Origin: Bacillota bacterium
GTDB taxonomy: Bacteria; Bacillota; Clostridia; Lachnospirales; Cellulosilyticaceae
Assembly: GCA_023393125.1 (NCBI GenBank)
Contig: JAEWMQ010000041.1
Coordinates: 62,001 to 126,000 of the forward strand
Direction: 5' to 3'
Length of the DNA stretch: 64,000 nt
Each line of letters begins with the position of its first letter. The first letter of the stretch is position 1. Shown here piece by piece: positions 14,974 to 23,790 of the stretch. Position numbers and translations under genes: made by a program. The notes beneath the pieces were generated by a model. It saw nothing but the letters and a program-made list of their open reading frames with translations, was not told where the DNA came from and searched no databases.

Positions 14974-16761
14974 ATGTCTAAGTATACAATGCATATTTTA
15001 GTGTGTGGGGGAACAGGTTGTCTGTCTTCACAATCTAATGAAATCGTAAATGAGCTTATTGCTCATGTTGAAGAAGCAGGGATGACAGAACAAGTACAGG
15101 TTTTAAAAACAGGATGTTTTGGTTTTTGCGAGAAAGGTCCTATTGTAAAAATACTTCCAGATAACACTTTTTATGTACAGGTAAAACCAGAGGATGCAGA
15201 AGAAATTGTTAAAGAACATATTGTTAAAGGAAGGAAAGTGAACCATTTACTTTATGAAGATCCTACAACAGAAGAGCAAGTTTCTGACTCTAAACATATG
15301 GATTTCTATAAAAAACAGATGCGTGTGGCATTACGTAACTGTGGCTTTATAGATCCTGATAGTATTGAAGAGTACATAGCAAGAGATGGCTATGCAGCTT
15401 TAGCTAAGGTTTTAACAATGACACAAGAAGAAGTTATTAATGAAGTAAAGGATTCAGGTCTTCGTGGCCGTGGGGGTGGCGGTTTCCCAACTGGACTTAA
15501 ATGGGAATTTGCTCATAAAAATCAAGCAGATCAAAAATATGTTGTTTGTAATGCCGATGAAGGAGATCCAGGCGCATTTATGGATCGTTCTATATTAGAG
15601 GGAGATCCAAATTCTATAGTAGAGGCCATGGCTATTTGCGGATATGCTATTGGTGCAACTAAAGGTCTTGTTTATATTCGTGCAGAATATCCATTAGCTA
15701 TTAAACGCTTAGAATCAGCTATTCATTCAGCAAGAGAATATGGATTATTGGGCAATAACATTATGGGTAGTGAGTTCTGTTTTGATATTGAAATCCGTTT
15801 TGGGGCAGGTGCTTTCGTATGTGGTGAAGAAACAGCACTTATTCACTCTATGGAAGGTATGCGTGGTGAACCTACAACTAAACCACCATTTCCAGCAGCA
15901 AGTGGTTACTGGGGCAAACCTACTAATGTTAATAATGTTGAAACTTTCGCTAATATTCCAGTTATTATTTTAAAAGGTGCAGATTGGTTTAGCAACATTG
16001 GAACAGAGAAGTCAAAAGGTACTAAAGTATTTGCTTTGGCTGGTAAAATCAATAATGTTGGCTTAATAGAAGTACCTATGGGTATTACTTTAAAGGAAGT
16101 TATTTATGATATTGGTGGGGGTATTAAGAATGGTAAAAAATTCAAAGCTGTTCAGACAGGGGGCCCTTCTGGTGGTTGTTTAACAGAAAAAGACCTTGAT
16201 ACACCAATTGATTTTGACAATCTAATTGCAAAAGGTTCTATGATGGGGTCTGGTGGTATGATTGTTATGGATGAAGACGATTGTATGCCAGCTGTTGCTA
16301 AATTTTACTTAGAATTTACAGCAGAAGAATCTTGTGGAAAATGTACACCATGTCGTATAGGAACAAAACGTCTTCTAGAAATATTAGAAAAGATTACAGC
16401 TGGTAAAGGAAGCGAAGAAGATTTAAAAACACTAAAGGAATTAAGTGAGGTCATTAAAGATACTGCACTTTGTGGATTAGGTCAAACTGCACCCAACCCT
16501 GTTCTATCTACGCTTAAAGTCTTTGAAGATGAGTACTTAGCTCATATTTACGATCATAAATGTCCAGCTGGACAATGCAGCGCTTTATTACAGTACCATA
16601 TCACGCAGCAATGTAAAGGCTGTACAGCTTGTGTGAGAGTATGTCCAGTAGGTGCTATTTCAGGAACAGTAAAAACACTACATACGATTGACCAAGAAAA
16701 ATGTATTAAATGTGGTGCTTGTATGGACAAATGTAAATTTGCAGCAATCGTAAGAGAATAG
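14974..16761 (+). CDS. hndC: Bifurcating hydrogenase flavin subunit, NuoF/HndC-like
   Basis: The 595-residue subunit binds FMN and NADH and is the probable bifurcation site. Domains: an N-terminal thioredoxin-like 2Fe-2S domain (CGGTGC, TGCFGFC, about 10-90); the NuoF FMN/NADH-binding core with GLRGRGGGGFPTGLKWEF and NADEGDPGAFMDRS; the 4Fe-4S motif EESCGKCTPCRIGT near 450; and two C-terminal 4Fe-4S ferredoxin motifs (CKGCTACVRVCP and CIKCGACMDKC). AGGAGG before the ATG; gaps of 17 and 18 bases to the adjacent genes show one operon. Confidence 0.95.
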   Translation: MSKYTMHILVCGGTGCLSSQSNEIVNELIAHVEEAGMTEQVQVLKTGCFGFCEKGPIVKILPDNTFYVQVKPEDAEEIVKEHIVKGRKVNHLLYEDPTTEEQVSDSKHMDFYKKQMRVALRNCGFIDPDSIEEYIARDGYAALAKVLTMTQEEVINEVKDSGLRGRGGGGFPTGLKWEFAHKNQADQKYVVCNADEGDPGAFMDRSILEGDPNSIVEAMAICGYAIGATKGLVYIRAEYPLAIKRLESAIHSAREYGLLGNNIMGSEFCFDIEIRFGAGAFVCGEETALIHSMEGMRGEPTTKPPFPAASGYWGKPTNVNNVETFANIPVIILKGADWFSNIGTEKSKGTKVFALAGKINNVGLIEVPMGITLKEVIYDIGGGIKNGKKFKAVQTGGPSGGCLTEKDLDTPIDFDNLIAKGSMMGSGGMIVMDEDDCMPAVAKFYLEFTAEESCGKCTPCRIGTKRLLEILEKITAGKGSEEDLKTLKELSEVIKDTALCGLGQTAPNPVLSTLKVFEDEYLAHIYDHKCPAGQCSALLQYHITQQCKGCTACVRVCPVGAISGTVKTLHTIDQEKCIKCGACMDKCKFAAIVRE

Positions 16762-16779
16762 GGAAAGGAGAGAGAAAAC

Positions 16780-18534
16780 ATGTCTGAAATGAAAATAACA
16801 ATAGATGACACACAGGTGCTGGTTTCTCCAGGTACAACGATTTTAGAGGCAGCTAAGAAAATTGGTGTACAAATTCCAACACTTTGTCATTTAGATTTAC
16901 ATGATACAAAAATGGTAAACCAAAGTGCTTCTTGTAGAATTTGTGTGGTAGAAGTAGAAGGACGTAGAAATCTAGCTCCTGCATGTGCAACCCCAGTAAC
17001 TGATGGAATGGTAGTAAACACGCGATCTATTAAAGTGCTCAATTCAAGAAGAATAGTACTTGAACTTTTATTATCAGACCATCCAAAAGATTGTTTAATC
17101 TGTGAGAAGTCAGGTAACTGTGAACTTCAGGACTTAGCTATTACTTTTGGTATTCGTGAATTAACAGTAGGTAAGGATGGGGCTCAATCAACTTATAGAA
17201 AAGATATTAGTGAAGCTATTGTTCGTGACATGGACAAATGTATTATGTGTAGACGTTGTGAAACAATGTGTAATAAAGTACAATCTGTAGGTGCTCTATC
17301 AGGTATTAATAGAGGATTTGATGCAGTTGTTGCACCAGCTTTTGAAGTGGATTTGGCAGATTCTGTATGTACTCATTGTGGGCAATGCGTAGCCGTTTGT
17401 CCAACAGGTGCACTTTCTGAAAAAGAACACATTTGGAATGTTGTAAGGCAATTGGCAGATCCAGAGAAAGTGGTTATTGTACAAACGGCTCCAGCAGTAA
17501 GAGCTGCTTTAGGAGAAGAGTTTGGTATGGCACCTGGTACATTAGTAACAGGTAAAATGGTAGCTGCTCTTAGAAAATTAGGATTTAATTATGTATTTGA
17601 TACAGATTTTGCTGCTGATGCAACCATTATGGAAGAAGGAGCAGAGCTTGTGGATCGTCTGACAAGATTCCAAAATGGAGATAAAACTGTAAAATTACCA
17701 ATTCTGACAAGTTGCTGTCCAGCGTGGGTCAATTTCTTTGAAACGCAATTTCCAGATCTTTTAGATATTCCTTCAAGTGCTAAGTCTCCTCAACAAATGT
17801 TTGGCGCTATTGCCAAATCCTACTTCGCACAAAAAATGAATATTGATCCTAAGAAAATGGTGGTTGTATCTGTTATGCCATGTCTAGCTAAAAAATACGA
17901 AGCATCAAGACCGGAATTTAATAGAGAAGTAGATATTTCTATTTCTACTAGAGAACTTGCTCATTTGATTAAAAAAGCAAATATTGACTTTAGTAACCTT
18001 AAAGAAGAAGAGTTTGACCATCCACTTGGAGAATCAACAGGTGCCAGTGTTATTTTTGGAACAACAGGTGGTGTAATAGAAGCAGCTGTTCGTACTGCCT
18101 ATGAAGTTATTACAGGAGAAACTCTAGGTAAAGTTGATTTTGAAGAGTTAAGAGGTTTCGAGGGAATTAGAAATGCTACTGTTAACGTAGGTGATTTAGA
18201 TTTAAATATTGGTATTGCACATGGACTTGGCAATGCAAGATTACTTCTAGAAGAAATTAGAAATGGTAATCCAAATCATTATCATGCTATTGAAATTATG
18301 GCATGTCCAGGCGGTTGTATTGGTGGAGGAGGTCAACCTTATCATCACGGAAATAGTGAGATTTTAAAACAACGCCAAGCAGCAATTTATACAGAAGATA
18401 GGAATAAAGTCATTCGTAAATCTCATGAAAATCCCTACATCAAAGAAATGTATGCAAATTACTTTGGAAAACCAATGAGTCATAAAGCACATGAATTACT
18501 TCACACCCATTACGAACCTAAGGAAAGAATTTAA
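16780..18534 (+). CDS. hndD: NADH/ferredoxin-dependent [FeFe] hydrogenase catalytic subunit
   Basis: The catalytic hydrogenase of the complex, 584 residues. In order: a 2Fe-2S ferredoxin domain (C36, C52, C55, C69), the His-Cys3 4Fe-4S motif (H101, C105, C108, C114), two 4Fe-4S motifs (C154-C164, C197-C207), the H-cluster domain with complete loops L1 TSCCPAW (310-316), L2 MPCLAKKYE (C368) and L3 IMACPGGCIGGGGQP (C509, C513), and the small-subunit tail. All catalytic residues are present, including the proton-transfer Cys312. It would produce H2 using electrons from NADH and ferredoxin together. It ends at a strong terminator. Confidence 0.96.
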   Translation: MSEMKITIDDTQVLVSPGTTILEAAKKIGVQIPTLCHLDLHDTKMVNQSASCRICVVEVEGRRNLAPACATPVTDGMVVNTRSIKVLNSRRIVLELLLSDHPKDCLICEKSGNCELQDLAITFGIRELTVGKDGAQSTYRKDISEAIVRDMDKCIMCRRCETMCNKVQSVGALSGINRGFDAVVAPAFEVDLADSVCTHCGQCVAVCPTGALSEKEHIWNVVRQLADPEKVVIVQTAPAVRAALGEEFGMAPGTLVTGKMVAALRKLGFNYVFDTDFAADATIMEEGAELVDRLTRFQNGDKTVKLPILTSCCPAWVNFFETQFPDLLDIPSSAKSPQQMFGAIAKSYFAQKMNIDPKKMVVVSVMPCLAKKYEASRPEFNREVDISISTRELAHLIKKANIDFSNLKEEEFDHPLGESTGASVIFGTTGGVIEAAVRTAYEVITGETLGKVDFEELRGFEGIRNATVNVGDLDLNIGIAHGLGNARLLLEEIRNGNPNHYHAIEIMACPGGCIGGGGQPYHHGNSEILKQRQAAIYTEDRNKVIRKSHENPYIKEMYANYFGKPMSHKAHELLHTHYEPKERI

Positions 18535-18540
18535 ATAGTA

Positions 18541-18584
18541 AAAAGCAGATTAGTAGGGAATGATCTCTATTAATCTGCTTTTTT
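18541..18584 (+). terminator. Intrinsic terminator of hndABCD
   Basis: AAAAGCAGATTA (18541-18552) pairs with TAATCTGCTTTT (18571-18582), followed by further Ts. It separates the hydrogenase operon from hydS. Confidence 0.88.
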
Positions 18585-18684
18585 ATTAGATAAATGAAAG
18601 TTGTTTTATATGTGAGGAGATAAATGATAGTTTGAATCGTGCACAAATTAACAAATGATTATGATTAAAAGTTACAAGATTAAA

Positions 18685-18713
18685 TTGACAAAAAAATAAC
18701 AATAATATATATT
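18685..18713 (+). promoter_or_regulatory. Promoter of hydS, with a degenerate Rex-like site
   Basis: TTGACA (18685-18690), 17-base spacer, TATATT (18708-18713). The same TTGACA followed by six As and TAACAA (18697-18702) has Rex spacing; 11 of 14 consensus positions match, but part of the match is simply the -35 box. Confidence 0.65.
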
Positions 18714-18787
18714 TTAATTAAAGATTTAATAAAACAGTGATTTTGCATAGAGGTAAGAATTTAGGATTCTACTAGGAGATGAGAAAC

Positions 18788-20500
18788 ATGTGGATTATAG
18801 ATTTTTTTAAATCAAATTGTAAAAACTGCTATGCTTGTGTAAGATCTTGTCCTGTTAATGCTATTAAGGTGCAAGCAGAACAAGCAAAGATTATTAAAGA
18901 ACGTTGTATTGGATGTGGTAAATGTTTGAAGGTATGCCCTAAAAATGCAAAACATGTCCAATCTGAGTTAGAAAAGGTAAAATATTATTTAACGCAAGAA
19001 GTAAAAGTGATAGCTTCAGTAGCACCTAGTTTTGCAGCTCTTTTTGATAAAGATAGTAATAAATTACCAGGCGTATTAAAAGTATTAGGGTTTGATGCTA
19101 TAGAGGAAACAGTAGTAGGAGCTGAATTAGTTACAGAAGTTTATGAAGCCTATAGCAAGATGCCAGGAGACCAATGTTATATAACAAGCTGTTGCCCTAC
19201 AGTTAATGCACTTATTCAGAAGCATTATCCAGAAGTAATTCCGTTTTTAATCCCTGTTGTTTCTCCAGCAGCTTGTCATGCTAAACTCATTAAGCGTCGA
19301 CATGGAAAAGAAACAAAGGTTGTTTTTATAGGACCTTGTTTGTCTAAAAAAATAGAGGGTATTGAAGAAGAATCCATTGATGCTGTATTAACTTTTGAAG
19401 AATTATTAGAGTGGATTAAAGAAGAGAAAATAGATTGGGAAGTTATAGAGGCATCTTCCTTTGATGTTACAGGAGCAAGCCAGCGTCGCTATCCAATAGT
19501 GGGGGGCATGACGCATACAATAAAAGATCAACCCTTACCTAGAAAAATTATTCAAATAGATGGAGTGGATGAGTGCATTGATATGATGCCACATATTATG
19601 AATGGGGCATTTAAAAATACACTAATTGAAATTCATGGTTGTAGGCAAAGTTGTATCTCTGGAGCAGGGATGCCACAAGATGGTGTTAATATATATGAAA
19701 GAAGAGAACGTATTAAGCGTTATGCAGAAGAACAAGTTTTAGAAACAAACTCAAAAGAAGTGAGCGAAATGACAACGGATTCTATTAATTTACATAAGGA
19801 ATTCTATAACTTAAAACATCAATTAAGGACTCCTAGTGAAGAAGAAGTTGAAGCTATTTTAAATAGTATAGGAAAAGAAACCAAATTGGACGAACTCAAT
19901 TGTGGATCTTGTGGTTATAAAACTTGTCGTGATAAAGCCGTTGCAGTATTTAATGGTATGGCTGAACCTAATATGTGTTTGCCTTTTATGAGACAAAAAG
20001 CAGAAACATTAACTAATATTATTTTTGAAGCCACGCCTAATTTGATTATTATGGTGAATGAAGCATTAGAGGTAATAGAGGTTAATCCAGCAGCTAGAAA
20101 GTTCTTTGGTATAACCAAGGATATAAGTGATAAATTACCAGTCAGTGCCTTGATGGAGGAAGAAAGCTTCAAAGAAGTAAAACGTATGAAAAAAAGCATA
20201 CTGAATCAAAAAATTATTTTGAATAGTATAGATGCTACAGTGGTACAAAGTATTATTTGGAGTGATTACCATACCATTATGGTTTGGATTGCTAATGATG
20301 TGACCTATGATGAAAAGAAAAATAAGCAACTTCAAAATATGAAGATTGAAGCCATAGATATGGCACAACAGGTTATCAATAAGCAGATGACAGTTGCGCA
20401 GGAAATTGCCAGCTTATTAGGAGAAACAACAGCAGAAACCAAAGTAACATTAACTAAGCTTAAACAACTTATTAAAGAGGAAGAGGCTATAAAACGATGA
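18788..20500 (+). CDS. hydS: PAS-containing sensory [FeFe] hydrogenase
   Basis: A 570-residue protein with two 4Fe-4S motifs (C11-C21, C40-C50), an H-cluster domain (about 70-310), a C-terminal FeS motif (C372, C375, C380, C397), and a PAS domain (about 408-515) followed by a helical tail. Loops: L1 TSCCP (133-137) is intact, L2 is GPCLSKK (C184), L3 is GCRQSC (C285, C289) with His in the Met position and QS for the usual GG. This fits group C sensory hydrogenases. The ATG at 18788 is 9 bases after AGGAG; the ATG at 18779 abuts it. The stop overlaps the phosphatase start by 4 bases, so H-cluster state is probably reported to that phosphatase. Confidence 0.9.
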   Translation: MWIIDFFKSNCKNCYACVRSCPVNAIKVQAEQAKIIKERCIGCGKCLKVCPKNAKHVQSELEKVKYYLTQEVKVIASVAPSFAALFDKDSNKLPGVLKVLGFDAIEETVVGAELVTEVYEAYSKMPGDQCYITSCCPTVNALIQKHYPEVIPFLIPVVSPAACHAKLIKRRHGKETKVVFIGPCLSKKIEGIEEESIDAVLTFEELLEWIKEEKIDWEVIEASSFDVTGASQRRYPIVGGMTHTIKDQPLPRKIIQIDGVDECIDMMPHIMNGAFKNTLIEIHGCRQSCISGAGMPQDGVNIYERRERIKRYAEEQVLETNSKEVSEMTTDSINLHKEFYNLKHQLRTPSEEEVEAILNSIGKETKLDELNCGSCGYKTCRDKAVAVFNGMAEPNMCLPFMRQKAETLTNIIFEATPNLIIMVNEALEVIEVNPAARKFFGITKDISDKLPVSALMEEESFKEVKRMKKSILNQKIILNSIDATVVQSIIWSDYHTIMVWIANDVTYDEKKNKQLQNMKIEAIDMAQQVINKQMTVAQEIASLLGETTAETKVTLTKLKQLIKEEEAIKR

Positions 20501-21657
20501 ATTTTTTTATGGATTTTGCAGCGGGTAGCTTAAATAAATATGGAGAAGAACTTTGTGGAGACAAAGTTGAATTTATTAGTGAGCCAAATGGTTTTATTGC
20601 TGTTTTATCAGATGGTCTAGGCAGTGGTGTTAAAGCAAACATATTAGCGACGCTAACGTCTAAAATAGCTATTACCATGTTAAAAGAAGGTTTGCCAATA
20701 GAAGAAGTAGTTGATACCATCATCCACACACTTCCCATTTGTTCGGTGCGAAAATTAGCATATTCTACATTTACGATTATTAAAGTTAATCAAGAAGGAA
20801 TGGTATATATCGTTGAATTTGATAATCCCAGTATCTTTTTTATGCGTGAAGGTAAGATGCAACCCATTGAAAAAGAAACAAGAGAAATTAATGGACGTAT
20901 TATTCATGAAAGTCACTTTAAATTACAACAAAAAGACACGCTTGTTTTTGTAAGTGATGGTGTAATTCATGCAGGTGTAGGGATGGTACTTAATTTAGGT
21001 TGGAGCTGGAAAGAAGTTGCCCAGTATTTACAAGGATTAGGGGTAGAAGATTTACCTGCTAAAAAAATCACTAGCTTGCTACTGGGGGTATGTGAAGATC
21101 TTTACATAGAAAAGCCAGGTGATGATACAACTGTAGCCACTATTAAGGTGACAGAACCTAAATCAGCCACCTTGTTTTCGGGTCCTCCTTGTGATAAAAA
21201 CCAAGATAGTGTGGTGGTAGAAGAACTCATGCAGACTAAGGGTAAGAAGATTGTATGTGGTGGTACTGCAGCTAATATCGTTTCAAGAGAACTAGGCAGA
21301 GAAGTAGCCACTAGCTTTAATATTATCGATCCCCATATTCCACCTATTGGTCATATTAAAGGCGTTGATCTTGTTACTGAAGGAGTTCTTACGATACAAG
21401 GTGCAGTGGAAAAATTAGAGCAAGTAAAGAGAAGTAAGGATTTAGATTTTTTGTACCAAGAAGATGGTGCCTCATTATTAGCTAGAATGCTTTTTGAAGA
21501 GTGTACTCACTTAAAAATTTTAATAGGAAGAGCTATTAATCCTGCACATCAAAATCCAGACTTTCCAAATGCATTAAGTATTAAACTTAACATTTTACAT
21601 AGATTAGAAGAAGTATTAATAAGTTTAGGGAAAATTGTATCTGTTGTTTACTATTAA
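20497..21657 (+). CDS. PP2C/SpoIIE-type phosphatase with an unrecognised C-terminal domain
   Basis: The N-terminal about 215 residues form a SpoIIE-like PP2C serine phosphatase domain with the metal-binding motifs SDGLGSG, SDGV and GDDTTVA. The C-terminal 160 residues hold a domain I cannot name, with GGTAANIVSRELG, TEGVLTIQGA and a LIGRAINPAHQ phrase. The start overlaps the hydS stop (ATGA), so the two are translationally coupled, as in phosphatase-linked sensory hydrogenases. A GHKL kinase that could oppose it is at 11041, but no STAS substrate is present. No membrane segment is seen. A terminator follows directly. Confidence 0.9.
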   Translation: MNFFMDFAAGSLNKYGEELCGDKVEFISEPNGFIAVLSDGLGSGVKANILATLTSKIAITMLKEGLPIEEVVDTIIHTLPICSVRKLAYSTFTIIKVNQEGMVYIVEFDNPSIFFMREGKMQPIEKETREINGRIIHESHFKLQQKDTLVFVSDGVIHAGVGMVLNLGWSWKEVAQYLQGLGVEDLPAKKITSLLLGVCEDLYIEKPGDDTTVATIKVTEPKSATLFSGPPCDKNQDSVVVEELMQTKGKKIVCGGTAANIVSRELGREVATSFNIIDPHIPPIGHIKGVDLVTEGVLTIQGAVEKLEQVKRSKDLDFLYQEDGASLLARMLFEECTHLKILIGRAINPAHQNPDFPNALSIKLNILHRLEEVLISLGKIVSVVYY

Positions 21658-21658
21658 T

Positions 21659-21691
21659 AAAAAGATAGCTTATAAAGAGCTATCTTTTTTT
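21659..21691 (+). terminator. Intrinsic terminator of hydS-phosphatase
   Basis: AAAGATAGCT (21661-21670) pairs with AGCTATCTTT (21678-21687), with a T-run following. Confidence 0.88.
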
Positions 21692-21692
21692 G

Positions 21693-21730
21693 TTATTTAG
21701 GAATGATTATATCATATAGTTCCTAAATAA
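21693..21730. repeat. Inverted repeat after the terminator
   Basis: TTATTTAGGAA (21693-21703) and TTCCTAAATAA (21720-21730) form 11-bp arms, with a small inner ATGAT/ATCAT stem between. There is no T-run. It lies just before the promoter of the L,D-transpeptidase gene and could be an operator or RNA element. Confidence 0.45.
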
Positions 21731-21759
21731 CGAGAGTAAAAATAGATGCTATCAGATGG

Positions 21760-21787
21760 TTGAAAAATAACAATTATCTGATATAAT
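21760..21787 (+). promoter_or_regulatory. Promoter of the L,D-transpeptidase gene
   Basis: TTGAAA (21760-21765), 16-base spacer, TATAAT (21782-21787). A short ATCAGAT/ATCTGAT inverted repeat (21751-21757, 21776-21782) flanks the -35 region. Confidence 0.65.
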
Positions 21788-21817
21788 GGAAAAAGATGGG
21801 AAAATAGGAGGGGAAAG

Positions 21818-23671
21818 ATGAGAAAATGGATAAGTTTAATTGTAGTAATGGTTATTAGCGGAACACCTATAAGAGCAGAAAGGATAAAGCAATCAACTAA
21901 TGAAATAGTAGCTGAATTGATTCAGTCTGAGGAAGTAACAACTTATTTATCAAGACAATTATTTAATACCATTTTAGAAGAACAACAATTAGCCTATTTA
22001 ATAGAGCAATCGCAAAATCAAGAAATATCTTTAAAGGAAGCAGCTTATGCATTATGTCAAATGATTAATGAAGCGGGTATTTATCTACCAGAATCAGAGG
22101 GAATAAGTGATCCTTATATTGGGAAATTAGTACTAATAGGCATTTGGCAAGAACCAGAAATCAAAGGGGAAAGTTTAGTTACAAGTGAAGCTTGGGATAG
22201 AACCTATGAGAGGGTATTACATTACCAAGAGAATAAACAAGCATTTATAAGAGAAGATAGCAAAGCAGAAAAAGTAGTGATGGACTATCGTCAAAAGACT
22301 ATGACTACTCTTTCTTTTGAAGAAATGGAAATAGGCAAGTTAACTTTGAGCAGTCAAGTATTAGCTTATGGGGAATATACTTATCCGCTATATACTTTTT
22401 TAAATACAAGTTATATTGATTTAAATACATTAAAGGCTATGGGGTTTACCTTAGAGAAACAGGCTCAAGGTGATGTATTAAGTTTGAATAATGAAAAGGC
22501 ACAAGCAAGTGAGCTTTTGAAAGAAAAAAGTATAGATGTAAGTTTATCAAAGGCAAATATCTATTATGGTTTATTAAAAACATATGCATTACAAAGCGAG
22601 CAAAATTTATTTATTCCTCTACGCGCTTTAGAGATAGAATTTAATTTAAAATACGATGCAACAACTCTTATTTTAGAAGCACCTGTAGAACAGGCAGGTT
22701 ATTTAGCTTATAGAGATGGGCTTTTACATAATACAAGTGAGCAACCTATAGAAGTGGTAACCACTAGTTATTATTGGAATGGTCAAAAAACAATAGAGGA
22801 AGTGAAAAGACAGTATCTTAAGCCTGGTCAAAGTGTAGAAGATCCTAGAAAGTGCTATGTGCTAAGAGGAGCTTATTATTTAAACACATTGGTTAATTTA
22901 GTAGAAACTAATGATGAAAGTTATCAGTATCAAAAGTTATATGGTCAGCAAATGGATAGTATTTTAAAGAACTATGAAAAAGTAAGGTTAGCTGAAATAA
23001 AGAAACAAGAAGATATGCAGATAGAAAAAATGACTATCGATGAATTATTTCCAGCAGCACCTGTATATGCAACTTTGAAAGTAGCTACTAAAGGACTAAA
23101 AAAAGGTGAACAAGTTGAACTTTATAGAGAAGATAACGGGAGCTATACAGTAATTACAAAGGACAAGAAAAAAACAACTATCCCGAAAAAGGATTTAAAT
23201 ATTCCAGCTGATAAAAAAGTAACAGCTACATCAGCTTCTAAAGTGCAAATTGAAACTTATATTAATGTACAAAACATAGAAAGTACTACAAACTATTTAG
23301 TATGGACAGATTTATATAGGCAAACAACTTATGTACTAAAAGGAAATAAGAATGAATGGCAGCTTATAAAACGTATGATTTGTTCTACAGGGGAAAATCA
23401 AACGCCTACGCCAAGGGGTTTTTTTACCTTACAAAACAAAGTACCTTCCTTTGGAGAAGAAAAAGGGTATTCTTGCAAAAATGCGTATGGCTTTATTGGG
23501 TCTAGTTACCTATATCATTCTATTTTATATGATAAAACAGGGAGCTATATTATAGCAGGAAAAAAAGAGTTAGGACAAAAGGCATCACATGGTTGTATCC
23601 GATTATTACCAGAAGATAGTTTATGGCTTTATAATAATATGCCAAAGGGAACGAAGGTTTGGATTAACTAA
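21818..23671 (+). CDS. Secreted L,D-transpeptidase (YkuD) with stalk domains
   Basis: YkuD enzymes form 3-3 crosslinks or attach proteins in peptidoglycan. The 617-residue protein starts with a signal peptide (MRKWISLIVVMVISG, likely cut near AERI). A copper amine oxidase N-terminal-like stalk region lies around residues 185-290. The YkuD catalytic domain at the end has SHGCIRLLPEDSLWL with catalytic Cys near residue 592 and its His two residues before. The length is above the usual for the family because of the stalk. AGGAGGGGA lies before the ATG. It acts outside the membrane at the cell wall. Confidence 0.9.
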   Translation: MRKWISLIVVMVISGTPIRAERIKQSTNEIVAELIQSEEVTTYLSRQLFNTILEEQQLAYLIEQSQNQEISLKEAAYALCQMINEAGIYLPESEGISDPYIGKLVLIGIWQEPEIKGESLVTSEAWDRTYERVLHYQENKQAFIREDSKAEKVVMDYRQKTMTTLSFEEMEIGKLTLSSQVLAYGEYTYPLYTFLNTSYIDLNTLKAMGFTLEKQAQGDVLSLNNEKAQASELLKEKSIDVSLSKANIYYGLLKTYALQSEQNLFIPLRALEIEFNLKYDATTLILEAPVEQAGYLAYRDGLLHNTSEQPIEVVTTSYYWNGQKTIEEVKRQYLKPGQSVEDPRKCYVLRGAYYLNTLVNLVETNDESYQYQKLYGQQMDSILKNYEKVRLAEIKKQEDMQIEKMTIDELFPAAPVYATLKVATKGLKKGEQVELYREDNGSYTVITKDKKKTTIPKKDLNIPADKKVTATSASKVQIETYINVQNIESTTNYLVWTDLYRQTTYVLKGNKNEWQLIKRMICSTGENQTPTPRGFFTLQNKVPSFGEEKGYSCKNAYGFIGSSYLYHSILYDKTGSYIIAGKKELGQKASHGCIRLLPEDSLWLYNNMPKGTKVWIN

Positions 23672-23734
23672 AACTTACTTGAAAAACGTATAATCTACAT
23701 ATGACTATATCATAATATTAAGAGTTATTAATGT

Positions 23735-23764
23735 TTGGAATAATAAAGTATTATATGCTATAAT
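23735..23764 (+). promoter_or_regulatory. Promoter of the M18 aminopeptidase gene
   Basis: TTGGAA (23735-23740), 18-base spacer, extended -10 TGCTATAAT with TATAAT at 23759-23764. Confidence 0.65.
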
Positions 23765-23790
23765 AAAGCAAAATCTAAAGGAGGAAAAAT

